DNA from: Alteromonas hispanica
Lineage (GTDB): Bacteria > Pseudomonadota > Gammaproteobacteria > Enterobacterales > Alteromonadaceae
DNA length: 64,000 bases
Assembly: GCF_010500915.1 (NCBI RefSeq)
Contig: NZ_JAAAWP010000003.1
Coordinates: forward strand, 372,001 to 436,000
Direction of reading: 5' to 3'
The notes below the pieces were generated by a model. The model made no database searches. It saw only the letters and a program-made list of their open reading frames with translations, and was not told the DNA's origin. How positions within the stretch are numbered: the stretch's first letter is position 1; every line of letters begins with the position of its first letter. The translations under genes were made by a program, and so were the position numbers. Shown here in pieces: positions 52,574 to 62,017 of this stretch.

Positions 52574-54937
52574 ATGATAATCAACAAAATTGCTGAAGAA
52601 CTCTCAGTAAAAGCTTCTCAGGTAAATGCTGCAGTAAAACTTCTCGACGAGGGCGCAACGGTGCCTTTCATCGCACGGTATAGAAAAGAGGCTACTGAAG
52701 GGCTTGATGACACACAGCTTAGAAATTTAGAGCAGCGTCTTACCTACCTTCGCGAGTTAGAAGAACGCCGAGACGTCATTCTCCGCTCGATAGACGAGCA
52801 AGGTAAACTGACTAGCGAACTTAAGTCCAGTATCAATCAAGCAGATAGCAAAACAACGTTAGAAGACTTGTACCTTCCGTTCAAACCCAGACGCCGAACC
52901 AAAGGTCAAATTGCTATAGAGGCGGGATTAGAACCATTAGCTGATACTTTGTTCAACCAACCAAATACAGCCGTTGAAGAAGCCGCTGGTGAATTTGTAA
53001 ACGCAGAAAAAGGTATTGCTGACACCAAAGCTGCTTTAGAAGGGGCACGCTTTATCCTGATGGAGCGCTTTGCAGAAGATGCTTCGCTGTTGGGTAAAAT
53101 TCGCGACTACTTAATCAATAACGCACATATAAAAAGCGTTGTAGCCCCAGGTAAAGAGCAAGAAGCGAGCAAATATAAAGACTATTTTTCTCACAGTGAA
53201 AAATACAAGAACACGCCTTCTCACCGAGCGCTTGCCATGTTTAGAGGCCGTAACGAAGGTTTGCTGCACATCCAAATTGACGCCGACCCGCAACAGGAAG
53301 AGAAAGGACCATCTCACTGCGAGCACATTATTGCTTCGCATTACTCCATTGCGCACCAAGGGCGCCCAGCAGACGATTTCTTAGCACAAGTAGTTCAGTG
53401 GACATGGAAGATTAAAATTGGTCTTCACATGGAAACAGAATTGTTCAGCGCACTGCGAGAAAGAGCAGAAAAAGAGGCAATTGAAGTATTTGCTAAAAAC
53501 CTCAACGACCTGTTGATGGCTGCTCCTGCTGGCGCAAAAACCACCATGGGACTGGATCCCGGTTTACGTACGGGTGTAAAAGTAGCCATTGTAGACAGCA
53601 CTGGCAAAGTTGTGGCAACAAATACAATATTTCCTCATGCCCCACAAAACCAATGGGATAAATCTAGTCGTACCCTAGCCACTTTGTGTAAACAATATAA
53701 AGTTGATCTCATCAGCATTGGCAATGGAACCGGCTCGCGAGAAACCGATAAGCTTGTTGGTGAAGTACTGAAAAATAACAGTGATATTAACGCACAAAAG
53801 ATAATGGTAAGTGAGGCTGGGGCATCAGTGTACTCTGCGTCTGAACTTGCCTCTAAAGAACTTCCCACGCTAGATGTTTCTATTCGCGGAGCAGTTTCTA
53901 TTGCCCGTCGTCTTCAAGACCCTCTTGCTGAACTTGTTAAAATTGAGCCAAAAGCCATTGGCGTAGGCCAATATCAACACGATGTAAGCCAAAGCCAACT
54001 TGGCAAATCGTTAGACAGAGTTATTGAAGACTGCGTAAACGCCGTAGGTGTAGATGTAAACACTGCATCTCCTGCACTACTTAGCTATGTATCGGGCTTA
54101 AATAAAACCTTAGCCCACAACATTGTTAAACTGCGCGATAGCAAGGGAGCATTTTCAAACCGCAAGGCATTGTTAGATGTAGAGCGTTTAGGCCCTAAAG
54201 CATTTGAGCAAGCGGCTGGTTTTTTGAGAATTGTAAATGGTACAAATCCACTTGATGCTTCGTCTGTACACCCTGAAGCTTATCCTGTGGTAGATAAAAT
54301 AGTAGACACCACTGCTGTTGCCGTTAACGATATTATTGGGAACACCGAGCTATTAAAAAGTCTATCTCCAGACACCTTTACTAGCGACGACTTTGGTATT
54401 CCAACAGTTAAGGACATATTTAAGGAACTGGAAAAGCCCGGCCGAGATCCTCGCCCAGAGTTCAAAACAGCATCTTTCAAAGAAGGCGTAGAAACTATCA
54501 ATGACCTAAAATTAGGAATGATTTTAGAAGGGGTGGTAAGTAACGTCGCCAATTTTGGTGCCTTTGTCGATGTGGGCGTTCATCAAGACGGTTTGGTGCA
54601 TATCTCGGCACTGACAGACAAGTTTATTTCCGACCCCCGTGAAGTGGTAAAAGCGGGCGATATCGTTAAAGTTAAAGTGATGGACGTAGATGTTGCCCGT
54701 AAACGTATTTCGTTCACCATGCGCCTAGATGACACACCGCAATCTGCAAGCGCAGGCACTCAATCTTCACCTAGGTCTGACAGAGACGGTAGGGGCAAGC
54801 AAAATAAAACGCCGCGTTCACACCAGGGTGCAGGTAGAGGCAATCAAAGAAATAGCCAAAATCACAGTGCAAAGCAACCGCAAAATAGCGCAATGGGAAA
54901 TGCATTTGCCGATGCTCTAGCAAAAGCGAAAAAATAA
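52574..54937 (+). CDS. tex: Tex-family RNA-binding transcription accessory protein
   Basis: The 787-residue protein has the Tex layout: an N-terminal helical domain ([21 protein letters not shown]), a YqgF/RuvC-like domain ([15 protein letters not shown]), helix-hairpin-helix motifs ([20 protein letters not shown]) and a C-terminal S1 RNA-binding domain ([20 protein letters not shown]). A basic low-complexity tail rich in Asn, Gln, Arg and Ser follows (about residues 725-787). Tex homologues bind nucleic acid and affect transcription and stress tolerance. It has no same-strand partner close by besides greB. Confidence 0.95.
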   Translation: MIINKIAEELSVKASQVNAAVKLLDEGATVPFIARYRKEATEGLDDTQLRNLEQRLTYLRELEERRDVILRSIDEQGKLTSELKSSINQADSKTTLEDLYLPFKPRRRTKGQIAIEAGLEPLADTLFNQPNTAVEEAAGEFVNAEKGIADTKAALEGARFILMERFAEDASLLGKIRDYLINNAHIKSVVAPGKEQEASKYKDYFSHSEKYKNTPSHRALAMFRGRNEGLLHIQIDADPQQEEKGPSHCEHIIASHYSIAHQGRPADDFLAQVVQWTWKIKIGLHMETELFSALRERAEKEAIEVFAKNLNDLLMAAPAGAKTTMGLDPGLRTGVKVAIVDSTGKVVATNTIFPHAPQNQWDKSSRTLATLCKQYKVDLISIGNGTGSRETDKLVGEVLKNNSDINAQKIMVSEAGASVYSASELASKELPTLDVSIRGAVSIARRLQDPLAELVKIEPKAIGVGQYQHDVSQSQLGKSLDRVIEDCVNAVGVDVNTASPALLSYVSGLNKTLAHNIVKLRDSKGAFSNRKALLDVERLGPKAFEQAAGFLRIVNGTNPLDASSVHPEAYPVVDKIVDTTAVAVNDIIGNTELLKSLSPDTFTSDDFGIPTVKDIFKELEKPGRDPRPEFKTASFKEGVETINDLKLGMILEGVVSNVANFGAFVDVGVHQDGLVHISALTDKFISDPREVVKAGDIVKVKVMDVDVARKRISFTMRLDDTPQSASAGTQSSPRSDRDGRGKQNKTPRSHQGAGRGNQRNSQNHSAKQPQNSAMGNAFADALAKAKK

Positions 54938-54990
54938 GGCGAAAAGGTGAGGGGACAGGCAATAGGCAGCGCGCTCAGCAACTGCTGAAG

Positions 54991-56016
54991 CTAGGCTTGT
55001 AGCGACAAGCCTTCTCTTGCTGGGGTATAAGATTGCGTGTAGAGGCTCTGAATTCTGCCAATGCGCGCATTCATTCCCGCATTGTCTACTGCCCGTTCAC
55101 TTTCAATATTTAACTCTCGTGACGTCGCTGCGGCACTCGTCATTGACATAGCTTCATCTAAACTGCGTGTAGGCCTTTCTACGCCAGCGCTACCGGTAAT
55201 ATCATCAATACTTGGAACAGCAATATCAACGCTGGGAATCTCTATTCCACTAACTTCATCAGCACCGCCACCTTGCGTGCCTTGAACTCCAGAAATAGGG
55301 TTACTCGCACCGCTAGACGGCTGCACAGTTTCTCTGTTTTCTTTGGCAATATCGTTACGCGCTTCAAACGCTTTTTGAGCCGCTTCAGCCGCTACTTTTA
55401 AATCTTGCGAAGACGGCTGTGCTGGTGCTAGCGCTGCCGCTCTAACTTGCTGCATTTTGCGCAAGGTTTGTTCAGGCGACTGCGCCTCTGAAATATCTAT
55501 GGATACTTGGCCGTTGGTGACGTAACGTTTGTTGTCAGGACCAGTAGTGTACTCATACTGCGGAGAACCAGCATATTGACCGCCAGTAGCGGCATGAGCT
55601 TGCTCATGCGTACGAACCTCTTGGTCTCGAGCTTTAAGCTCTTCAATTTCTTGCCGCTCTTCATCGGTAACCTCTGAAACTGATGACTGCTGCTGATTTC
55701 GTTGCTCTTGCTCGGCACCTTCTTTACCCGCGCTCTCATCTTGTGCGTTGTCTTTTTCTTGGCCAAAGACATTTTGAAATGCAGCTTGTAACTCAGTCTG
55801 AATTTGAGGTCGTTCGTAAGTCACGGGAGATGGAGGTAGACCCGGGCTTCTCGCTTTATCCGCTTCAGATCCTAACCCCTTCTGCGAAGCGCCCTGTTCG
55901 GCATCGCTAGGCTTAGGAATGGTCTCGCGCTGCACGTTGTCTCTACGAGCAGACTCGGTATTTGTGTTTGCTGTGGGATAAGCAACAGCGGTAAGGATAG
56001 GTGCGACAAAGTTCAC
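54991..56016 (-). CDS. SprA-related putative metalloprotease
   Basis: The 341-residue product matches the SprA-related family (PF12118) in its central part: LKARDQEVRTHEQAHAATGG, then GSPQYEYTTGPDNKRYVTNGQVSID. His137, Glu138 and His141 form an HExxH-type zinc motif. The first 115 residues are a low-complexity linker rich in Gln, Glu, Ser and Pro, and the C-terminal part is also low complexity. No signal peptide is seen. The start is GTG at 56016, six bases after AGGGAG. It follows the small axial-like gene by ten bases, so the two are probably cotranscribed. Activity is not shown for the family as far as I recall. Confidence 0.85.
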   Translation of the reverse strand: MNFVAPILTAVAYPTANTNTESARRDNVQRETIPKPSDAEQGASQKGLGSEADKARSPGLPPSPVTYERPQIQTELQAAFQNVFGQEKDNAQDESAGKEGAEQEQRNQQQSSVSEVTDEERQEIEELKARDQEVRTHEQAHAATGGQYAGSPQYEYTTGPDNKRYVTNGQVSIDISEAQSPEQTLRKMQQVRAAALAPAQPSSQDLKVAAEAAQKAFEARNDIAKENRETVQPSSGASNPISGVQGTQGGGADEVSGIEIPSVDIAVPSIDDITGSAGVERPTRSLDEAMSMTSAAATSRELNIESERAVDNAGMNARIGRIQSLYTQSYTPAREGLSLQA

Positions 56017-56026
56017 ATCTTGCTCC

Positions 56027-56332
56027 CTACGCTAGCGTATCTATGATGGTCCCAAGTGTATCGTTTGCAACATCGATAACTTTTGCCGACGCTTGGGCGT
56101 TTAAACTATTGACGTTTAGCGATATTAGATCGGAGGTAAGGTTTGAGTTAGGCTGGCTTTTAGCAGCCCCATCAGCAGAAGCAGCTTGTATATCTGCTTG
56201 TGCACTGTTATCTCTATTATTTCTATCTGCAATATTTGCTGCTGCCTGTGTCACACCATCGCTGGCACGCTGCAAGCCCATCTGTCCTGCCGCAAACGCA
56301 GAATTTAACGAAAAACCACTTACTTCAGACAT
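56027..56332 (-). CDS. Small protein resembling the ends of flagellar axial proteins
   Basis: The 101-residue product has an N-terminal helix (SLNSAFAAGQMGLQRASDGVTQAAANIADRN) and a C-terminal helix (LNAQASAKVIDVANDTLGTIIDTLA). These look like the two terminal D0 helices of rod and hook proteins such as FlgC and FlgG, which start with an LxxAxxGLxxAxxxxxxxANNIAN pattern and end with QANAKVIxxxDEMLGTLL. The joining part is only about 35 low-complexity residues, so the usual middle domains are missing. GGGGAA lies before the ATG. No other flagellar gene is in the window. The resemblance is by eye and needs a profile search. Confidence 0.72.
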   Translation of the reverse strand: MSEVSGFSLNSAFAAGQMGLQRASDGVTQAAANIADRNNRDNSAQADIQAASADGAAKSQPNSNLTSDLISLNVNSLNAQASAKVIDVANDTLGTIIDTLA

Positions 56333-56453
56333 AAAATTCCCCTAACCTCTCATGCACAATTATTAACCAACAAGAGGGAAATATAAAGCCCGTTCGCAAA
56401 GGTACAAACTAAGTCGCTGTACCTACAATGAATTTTATTTCAATAAAGAGCAC

Positions 56454-57323
56454 TTAAGATGCTCTTTGGTGCTGTAAGCTAGTGGAAAAGCGGTAAATGA
56501 TATCTGCTGTTTGCTGAGGGTGAGAGATAAACGGCGCATGAGAAGCGTGAGGCATTACTACGGTATCGGCTTGAGGATGAAGCTCACAAACCCTATCTAT
56601 TCCCGCTGTAGGTACAAGGCTGTCTAAACGGCCATATAATCTAAGTGTCGGTGTCATAATTCTGCCGATCTGCGCTCGCAAATCTTCGTTTGCAAGAATA
56701 CTGAGGCCTCGCTTCAAGGCCTCCTCGGCTGGGTCTGGGTAGTCAGTTATTTGCTGCCTTATGGTCTTTATATCGTTTTTTGCAGTTGCACTGCCCATAG
56801 CTTGAATAGCAAGAAAGCGCTCTAACGTCTTTTTATAGTCCTTTTCTAACTGCGCCTCAAACATGTTTAATAGATCTTCTGCTATCCCAGGCCAGCAAGG
56901 GCCGGCACTGAAGCGAGGCGTTGACGCAATAGTGATTAAACCGGACAGTTTTTCTGGCGCATTAATCGCTATTTTCTGAGCCACCAGCCCACCTAACGAC
57001 CAGCCTATTAATACGCAATCTTTAGGAAGCTGTGCGGCGCACAGTTTTGCTAACGCATCCACCGTGTAAGGAGATGGAAGCGTAGCTACGTTTTCCCCAA
57101 AACCAGGCAAATCTATGGTAGTTACGCGAAAGTTGTCTTGAAGATAGGGAATAAAAGAAGAAAAAGCACCGCTATTCATGCCCCAGCCATGGAGAAGAAC
57201 TATATCTATTCCTGTGTTGCTCACATCAGCAGCGTTTGTGTCTATTGCATTTTTGCTCTTATCTTTGATTTCAGTACCATAAGTACGGGTGACAAGTGCC
57301 TCATTTTTAATCAAACTTTCCAT
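56454..57323 (-). CDS. bioH: Pimeloyl-ACP methyl ester carboxylesterase BioH
   Basis: BioH demethylates pimeloyl-ACP methyl ester to end the BioC-BioH route to pimelate for biotin. The 289-residue hydrolase shows LLHGWGMN for the oxyanion hole, the nucleophile Ser109 in GWSLGGLVA, Asp in GRLDSLVP and His in SHAPFISHP, all close to E. coli BioH. About 37 residues precede the conserved core, roughly twenty more than in E. coli, with a polar Lys/Asn/Asp-rich insert. GAGGT precedes the ATG. It is divergent from comF, the usual pair. Confidence 0.93.
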   Translation of the reverse strand: MESLIKNEALVTRTYGTEIKDKSKNAIDTNAADVSNTGIDIVLLHGWGMNSGAFSSFIPYLQDNFRVTTIDLPGFGENVATLPSPYTVDALAKLCAAQLPKDCVLIGWSLGGLVAQKIAINAPEKLSGLITIASTPRFSAGPCWPGIAEDLLNMFEAQLEKDYKKTLERFLAIQAMGSATAKNDIKTIRQQITDYPDPAEEALKRGLSILANEDLRAQIGRIMTPTLRLYGRLDSLVPTAGIDRVCELHPQADTVVMPHASHAPFISHPQQTADIIYRFSTSLQHQRAS

Positions 57324-57389
57324 TTAGCACCTCAAATAAGTGTTTCGGTCTAAAACCGGACTGCTTTAAAAATCAGAGCCCGTTTTGAA

Positions 57390-58085
57390 ATGAACCTCTC
57401 ATGCCTATTATGTTATCAGGCAAGTCCTGCGCCAGTGTGTCAATGGTGTGAATCTGACATGTTTTTTTTCAACGATGAGGTTCACGGAAATAACTTGTTG
57501 CGATTTGGGCCTGTTGGCAGTCATGTCGCCCATAAGCATTACCATTCCTTATCTATTCTTGGGCTTCATACGTGGCCAATGTCTTCGCTTATTCATCATT
57601 TTAAATTCTCACACTCACTCTCTGCGGGCAAGATCTTGTGCCGTTGGTTTGTCGATAAAAAGCAACACTGCACACTTGCTGTGCCTCATTTACTCCTTCC
57701 TGTACCAATAAGTGCATGGCGACTCGCTACACGCCATTATAATCAGGCGGGAGTCATTGCTGAGTATTTAAGTAAGCAGCTGGGAATTCCTTGTCTTCAC
57801 CAATGGGCTAAAAGAACAGGCGCAAGCACTCAACATCAGCTCACAAAGGCACAAAGAAAAGATAATGCAAAACAGGCTTTTTCTCTAGTTCATCATGCTG
57901 CTGAACTAATTGCGTGTAATAGCGGTGAGAAATTGAATGTGGCTATTGTAGATGACGTGATAACAACGGGGGTTACTGTGAATATGCTGAGTTATTTATT
58001 AAGGAAGCGATACCCAAACATCACTATTCAGGTTTGGGCGATGACGTTTACACCACCGCCCAAAAGTAGTTTATTGAAAATATAA
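57390..58085 (+). CDS. comF: ComF/GntX-family phosphoribosyltransferase-like protein
   Basis: The 231-residue product has an N-terminal zinc-finger-like part with CLLC and CQWC pairs, then a type I phosphoribosyltransferase fold. LLPVPISAWRLATRHYNQAG and the PRPP loop VAIVDDVITTGVT are the ComF signatures. ComF is needed for DNA uptake in competent bacteria; in E. coli the homologue (GntX/YhgH) is also used for growth on DNA. It sits divergently beside bioH and would normally be next to nfuA, but an M14 peptidase gene separates them here. Confidence 0.92.
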   Translation: MNLSCLLCYQASPAPVCQWCESDMFFFNDEVHGNNLLRFGPVGSHVAHKHYHSLSILGLHTWPMSSLIHHFKFSHSLSAGKILCRWFVDKKQHCTLAVPHLLLPVPISAWRLATRHYNQAGVIAEYLSKQLGIPCLHQWAKRTGASTQHQLTKAQRKDNAKQAFSLVHHAAELIACNSGEKLNVAIVDDVITTGVTVNMLSYLLRKRYPNITIQVWAMTFTPPPKSSLLKI

Positions 58086-58170
58086 CGGGGCTAGAGACAT
58101 CCTTATCCAAGTTCTAGCCGCTCCACTAGCAATAAAGACTCAGCGGAATAGTTAATTATTAAAGCGACAA

Positions 58171-60825
58171 TTAGCGAATGAAATGAGACTGATATATCGC
58201 GTTAGCTAACATCTTGTTTGTCCCGTACCAATAGCCTCTAAACTGAGTATTATCGGTAAACCCAATTACTACGCCTCGGCCTTGCTTTTCAGCTATCACC
58301 GCCGGAGTTTCGGCCACTAACGCCACCATCGCAGTATCACTAAAGCCGGCCATTAACGGACTTTTGGTATAGCGTGCAGGCGTTGTAAACGGAGAGTATT
58401 CATTTTTCACAATCATGTTGCTGGTTTTGAACAACGGCAATGTATCTTTTGTATAACCGTAAAAAAGCGGATGAGTAGTATCTACATCGGCTTCGTAAAT
58501 AGCACCAGCAACCAGTTTTTTGGCATACAGTGCTGATCCATCGCCGTAAGACAAGGTGCTTTCATCAAAAGCGTTGTCGATAGCATCACGACCAACAATA
58601 TCGATATCTAACCAGTCGTTTTCAGCAAAGTAACGAAGCGCCGACTTTTGACCTATTGCCACACCACCTGCTTCTACCCAGCGTTTAAGCTCAAGGTTCT
58701 CTTTCTCTGAGAATGAGTAACGGCCATTTGGAAAAATAATATGGGTATAGTGCGTACTGTCATCACGTAGAGCTCTCATCAATTTTTGTTGCTCTACAAT
58801 GCTTGCTGAGAGCCCTAGTTTAGTATCGAAATAGTGCCAAATTTCGCCAACATCGTACTCTCGTGTACCTTCTCCGCCAACAATAATCACACTTGGCGCT
58901 TTTATAGGTGACATGCTGCGACTGCCCAAATCGTTGCCCGACGGCGTTAACCCACTTTTCAAACTATACACCGGCACCTGAACTTGCTCAGAAACTTGTC
59001 TGATAATAGTGGCAATATTACTGGGTTGCGACAGCCCTGTAGGAACGACAACACTGCCAGCAGGGAAATTAATAACACTGTTATCCATACTTACAGCAGC
59101 AAAACTTTTTTCAGAACTTCTCACTTGAACACCTTTTTCTAACAAGGTTTGAAGAAGTGCTGGCGAGTAGTAGGGCTGCCAGGAAAACGCGTAGGCATAG
59201 GCGTCTTCGTCTACATCAGGCAAATCGACATTGGCTAATGTGCCATCGAATGATTCAATATTAGTGCGCTTCACACCGCGCATATCTCCCTTTTCAGCCG
59301 CGGTATAATTGAGGTTAAAGGCAAGCGCTAAATTCCACGTTGAGACATCGTAAAATGTATTATTTTCAAAAGACGTTTGCGTTGAAAAGATTGATTTAAC
59401 TAAGCGATATTGCGGTTGTTCAGCTGGAACAAAAATAGCGTTATTTGCTTTTACTTTTACGTCATTTACCGACGTATCTTTAGTAATTACTTCAAACGCG
59501 ATGTCGTGCTGCTTAAGTAGATTGGTGAACGCAAGAAAACGCCCGCTATCGTTCGAAGCACTTACCACAAAGCCATGTGTGTCATCATCTTTCGCCATAG
59601 ACATGGTGCTGTTAACGAACTCTGCCTGATAGTCGAGAATTGCAGCTTTATTAGCAATAGCACCTTTAAACGTGCTTAGCGACGTGGTTACTTGATTAGC
59701 GATAGTGTCGCTAAAAGCCAAATCTCCGTTAATTGACGATTGAAGATGTCCGCGAGAGCTTGCCTGCTCAAAAAGAATGCCTATGCTGCCGTGTAAATCG
59801 GGATAGGTAGAGCCTTTCCCTGCATAAAAATCATCAAATGCTTCTTCGGTAAAATAAAGCTGACCTTTCGCGTCAAACGCTGCAGCATGATAGTTCGCAA
59901 TCGCTTCAGTTAGCGTAACGTTCTCATCAGGCGTAAGCGGATTTTTGCGAGAGCGCACACCGGGTTGGAAAAAGTAGGTGCTGTCTGTGCCCATCTCATG
60001 AAAGTCGGTTAAAACGTGCGGACGCCATTTATGAAACTGCTTAATACGCGCTTGGGATTCTGGGTGAGCCAGTAATAACCAGTCTCGGTTTAAGTCGAAC
60101 CAATAATGATTAGTTCTACCTGAAGGCCACCCTTCGTCATGCTCTCGGTTATTACTGTCTGCTACTAGCTGTTTACCCTTATGCATATTTGCCCACTGTG
60201 CAAAGCGCGACAGCCCGTCAGGGTTGAAAGAAGGGTCTAGTAGTACAATGTTATTGTTTAACAGTGTGTCAATTTCTTTACCCTGACCGGCAGCCAAGTA
60301 GTAGGCTAATGCGAGCGACGCGTTTGCTCCCGAAGGTTCGTTGCCGTGGATGCTATACCCCATGTAGAAAACCAAAGGTGCGTCGCTTGCGGGCGTATTT
60401 CCTTTTTCCAACACATTGAGATGTGCTTTGCGCATGTCTTCAAGGTTATCTCGATTAGCAGGGGATGTAATAGTGAGAAGCAGCAGCGGACGATTTTCAT
60501 GAGTACGCCCTGTCTCTTCTATGGTGATACGGTCGGACTTTTGAGCAAGAAGGTACATGTAATTCACAAGCTGATCGTGACGTACATGCCACTGCCCAAG
60601 ATTTGCTCCTAGCACCGACTCAGGCGTGGGAATGGCTGGGTCGTAGGTAACAGTGTCTGGAAGATAATCTTGAACAGGCATGCCGCCTTTATCAGGCTCG
60701 ATGGTAATAGTCGAGGCGCTTGCTGACATACCGATGGCAGATGTACACACAGCGGTGCTTAAAAGCAGCGTTTTTATCCATGTAAGGCGTGTTTTTTTGG
60801 CGGTGTTATAAAGATTCGCTAGCAT
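58171..60825 (-). CDS. M14-family zinc carboxypeptidase, large exported form
   Basis: The 884-residue protein has a signal peptide (hydrophobic core about residues 18-35, ending SASAS) and an M14 catalytic domain. The zinc ligands are His160 and Glu163 (IHGNEPSG) and His276 (TDFHEMG). The C-terminal half is a long extension that includes a glutamine-amidotransferase-like segment (about residues 640-880, from PSVIIVGGEGTREYDVGE). Similar large M14 proteins occur in marine bacteria and probably digest peptides in the periplasm or outside. GGGGAAG precedes the ATG. It lies opposite in strand to comF and nfuA. Confidence 0.88.
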   Translation of the reverse strand: MLANLYNTAKKTRLTWIKTLLLSTAVCTSAIGMSASASTITIEPDKGGMPVQDYLPDTVTYDPAIPTPESVLGANLGQWHVRHDQLVNYMYLLAQKSDRITIEETGRTHENRPLLLLTITSPANRDNLEDMRKAHLNVLEKGNTPASDAPLVFYMGYSIHGNEPSGANASLALAYYLAAGQGKEIDTLLNNNIVLLDPSFNPDGLSRFAQWANMHKGKQLVADSNNREHDEGWPSGRTNHYWFDLNRDWLLLAHPESQARIKQFHKWRPHVLTDFHEMGTDSTYFFQPGVRSRKNPLTPDENVTLTEAIANYHAAAFDAKGQLYFTEEAFDDFYAGKGSTYPDLHGSIGILFEQASSRGHLQSSINGDLAFSDTIANQVTTSLSTFKGAIANKAAILDYQAEFVNSTMSMAKDDDTHGFVVSASNDSGRFLAFTNLLKQHDIAFEVITKDTSVNDVKVKANNAIFVPAEQPQYRLVKSIFSTQTSFENNTFYDVSTWNLALAFNLNYTAAEKGDMRGVKRTNIESFDGTLANVDLPDVDEDAYAYAFSWQPYYSPALLQTLLEKGVQVRSSEKSFAAVSMDNSVINFPAGSVVVPTGLSQPSNIATIIRQVSEQVQVPVYSLKSGLTPSGNDLGSRSMSPIKAPSVIIVGGEGTREYDVGEIWHYFDTKLGLSASIVEQQKLMRALRDDSTHYTHIIFPNGRYSFSEKENLELKRWVEAGGVAIGQKSALRYFAENDWLDIDIVGRDAIDNAFDESTLSYGDGSALYAKKLVAGAIYEADVDTTHPLFYGYTKDTLPLFKTSNMIVKNEYSPFTTPARYTKSPLMAGFSDTAMVALVAETPAVIAEKQGRGVVIGFTDNTQFRGYWYGTNKMLANAIYQSHFIR

Positions 60826-60917
60826 AGCGCTTCCCCGTCTTGTTGTTTCATGATGGCATGTTGATAGTAACGGTCTAAATAAGATTTAGTCATCAACATG
60901 TTCTAAATTTTTAATTA

Positions 60918-60942
60918 ATACTTGACTGTTTTAGTCAGGTAA
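60918..60942 (+). promoter_or_regulatory. IscR type 1 site upstream of nfuA
   Basis: The 25 bases from ATACTTGACTG to TCAGGTAA fit the IscR type 1 consensus ATASYYGACTRWWWYAGTCRRSTAT at 24 of 25 positions (recalled consensus, scored by eye). It includes the inverted GACT/AGTC halves and lies just upstream of an extended -10 element (TGGTACAAT, 60946-60954), so holo-IscR would block the nfuA promoter. Confidence 0.75.
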
Positions 60943-60986
60943 ATTTGGTACAATACTGCAAATTTTGAATAATATAGGACTTGCCG

Positions 60987-61565
60987 ATGATAACTATATC
61001 AGAAGAAGCCCAGGCTCACTTTGTAAAACTGCTGAGTAAACAAGAGTCTGGCACGAATATTCGTGTATTCGTCGTAAACCCAGGCACCTCGTCGGCGGAA
61101 TGTGGCGTGTCTTATTGCCCACCCGACGCGGTTGAAGATACTGACACTCGCTTAACGTTCAATGGTTTTGACGCGGTTGTAGATGAAGAAAGTGCACCTT
61201 ATCTTGAAGAAGCTGAAATTGATTACATCACTGACCAGATGGGGTCTCAACTTACATTGAAGGCACCGAACGCTAAAGCAAGAAAGGTAGCAGACGACGC
61301 TCCCCTTATAGAGCGAATTAATTACATGATTGAGTCTGAGATAAACCCTCAGCTTGCCAATCATGGCGGACAAGTTGTGCTTACAGAAGTCACCGACGAT
61401 GGCTTCGCCATTTTGCAATTTGGCGGCGGCTGTAACGGTTGCTCTATGGTAGACGTAACGCTGAAAGACGGCATTGAAAAACAAATGCTAGAGCAGTTTG
61501 CAGGCGAGCTGAATGGCGTACGAGATGCTACCGAGCACGAGGCTGGTGAGCACTCTTACTATTAA
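60987..61565 (+). CDS. nfuA: Iron-sulfur carrier/scaffold protein NfuA
   Basis: NfuA carries a 4Fe-4S cluster at a dimer interface and delivers it to target proteins under stress. The 192-residue product has an N-terminal degenerate A-type domain ([20 protein letters not shown], with CGVSYC) and a C-terminal Nfu domain with Cys149 and Cys152 in [12 protein letters not shown]; it ends GEHSYY like E. coli NfuA. The frame opens at TTG 60981, but ATG 60987 has AGGA seven bases upstream and gives MITISEEAQ, so it was chosen. The IscR-type operator upstream suggests induction by iron-sulfur shortage. Confidence 0.95.
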   Translation: MITISEEAQAHFVKLLSKQESGTNIRVFVVNPGTSSAECGVSYCPPDAVEDTDTRLTFNGFDAVVDEESAPYLEEAEIDYITDQMGSQLTLKAPNAKARKVADDAPLIERINYMIESEINPQLANHGGQVVLTEVTDDGFAILQFGGGCNGCSMVDVTLKDGIEKQMLEQFAGELNGVRDATEHEAGEHSYY

Positions 61566-61584
61566 GCCTTAAACTGGAATAACC

Positions 61585-61818
61585 TTGATCCCCATTCCAG
61601 ATATTCACACAAGCTGGCAGCGATTTAAAATAGGACTTACTATTTTTGCTGTCGGCGTTGTGCTGTTATTTTTTATCAGCCACTTGTATGCAGTTCTGCA
61701 TTATTTCTCTGTAGCTGTACTCCTTTGTGGTTTTGCTTACGCCATGTGGGGCTATTTTGGCATTTTTATGCAAAGATTCTCATCGTTGAAAAATATAAAA
61801 CCTCCACCACCTCAATAA
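61585..61818 (+). CDS. Small two-helix membrane protein after nfuA
   Basis: The 77-residue product has two hydrophobic helices (GLTIFAVGVVLLFFISHLYAV and FSVAVLLCGFAYAMWGYFGIF) and a proline-rich end (IKPPPPQ). The start is TTG, with GGAA eight bases upstream; no better codon is in reach. It lies 19 bases after nfuA and is probably in the same transcript. I do not recognise a family. Confidence 0.72.
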   Translation: MIPIPDIHTSWQRFKIGLTIFAVGVVLLFFISHLYAVLHYFSVAVLLCGFAYAMWGYFGIFMQRFSSLKNIKPPPPQ

Positions 61819-62017
61819 CGCCCAAATAAGCAAGAGCCGCCACTACCCGCCTTTCAACACCATACTCTAAGACATAGGTTTTACACACAGCCTTTCACAA
61901 TGTAGCCCATATTTTGCAACAGTGACTTTTCTCATGTCACTTGCAATGGCTAGCGCAACATTGCAATGTAGGTAAAAGAAAGCGCGTCTTTTTAAATTAA
62001 AAACAGAGTAAAACACA

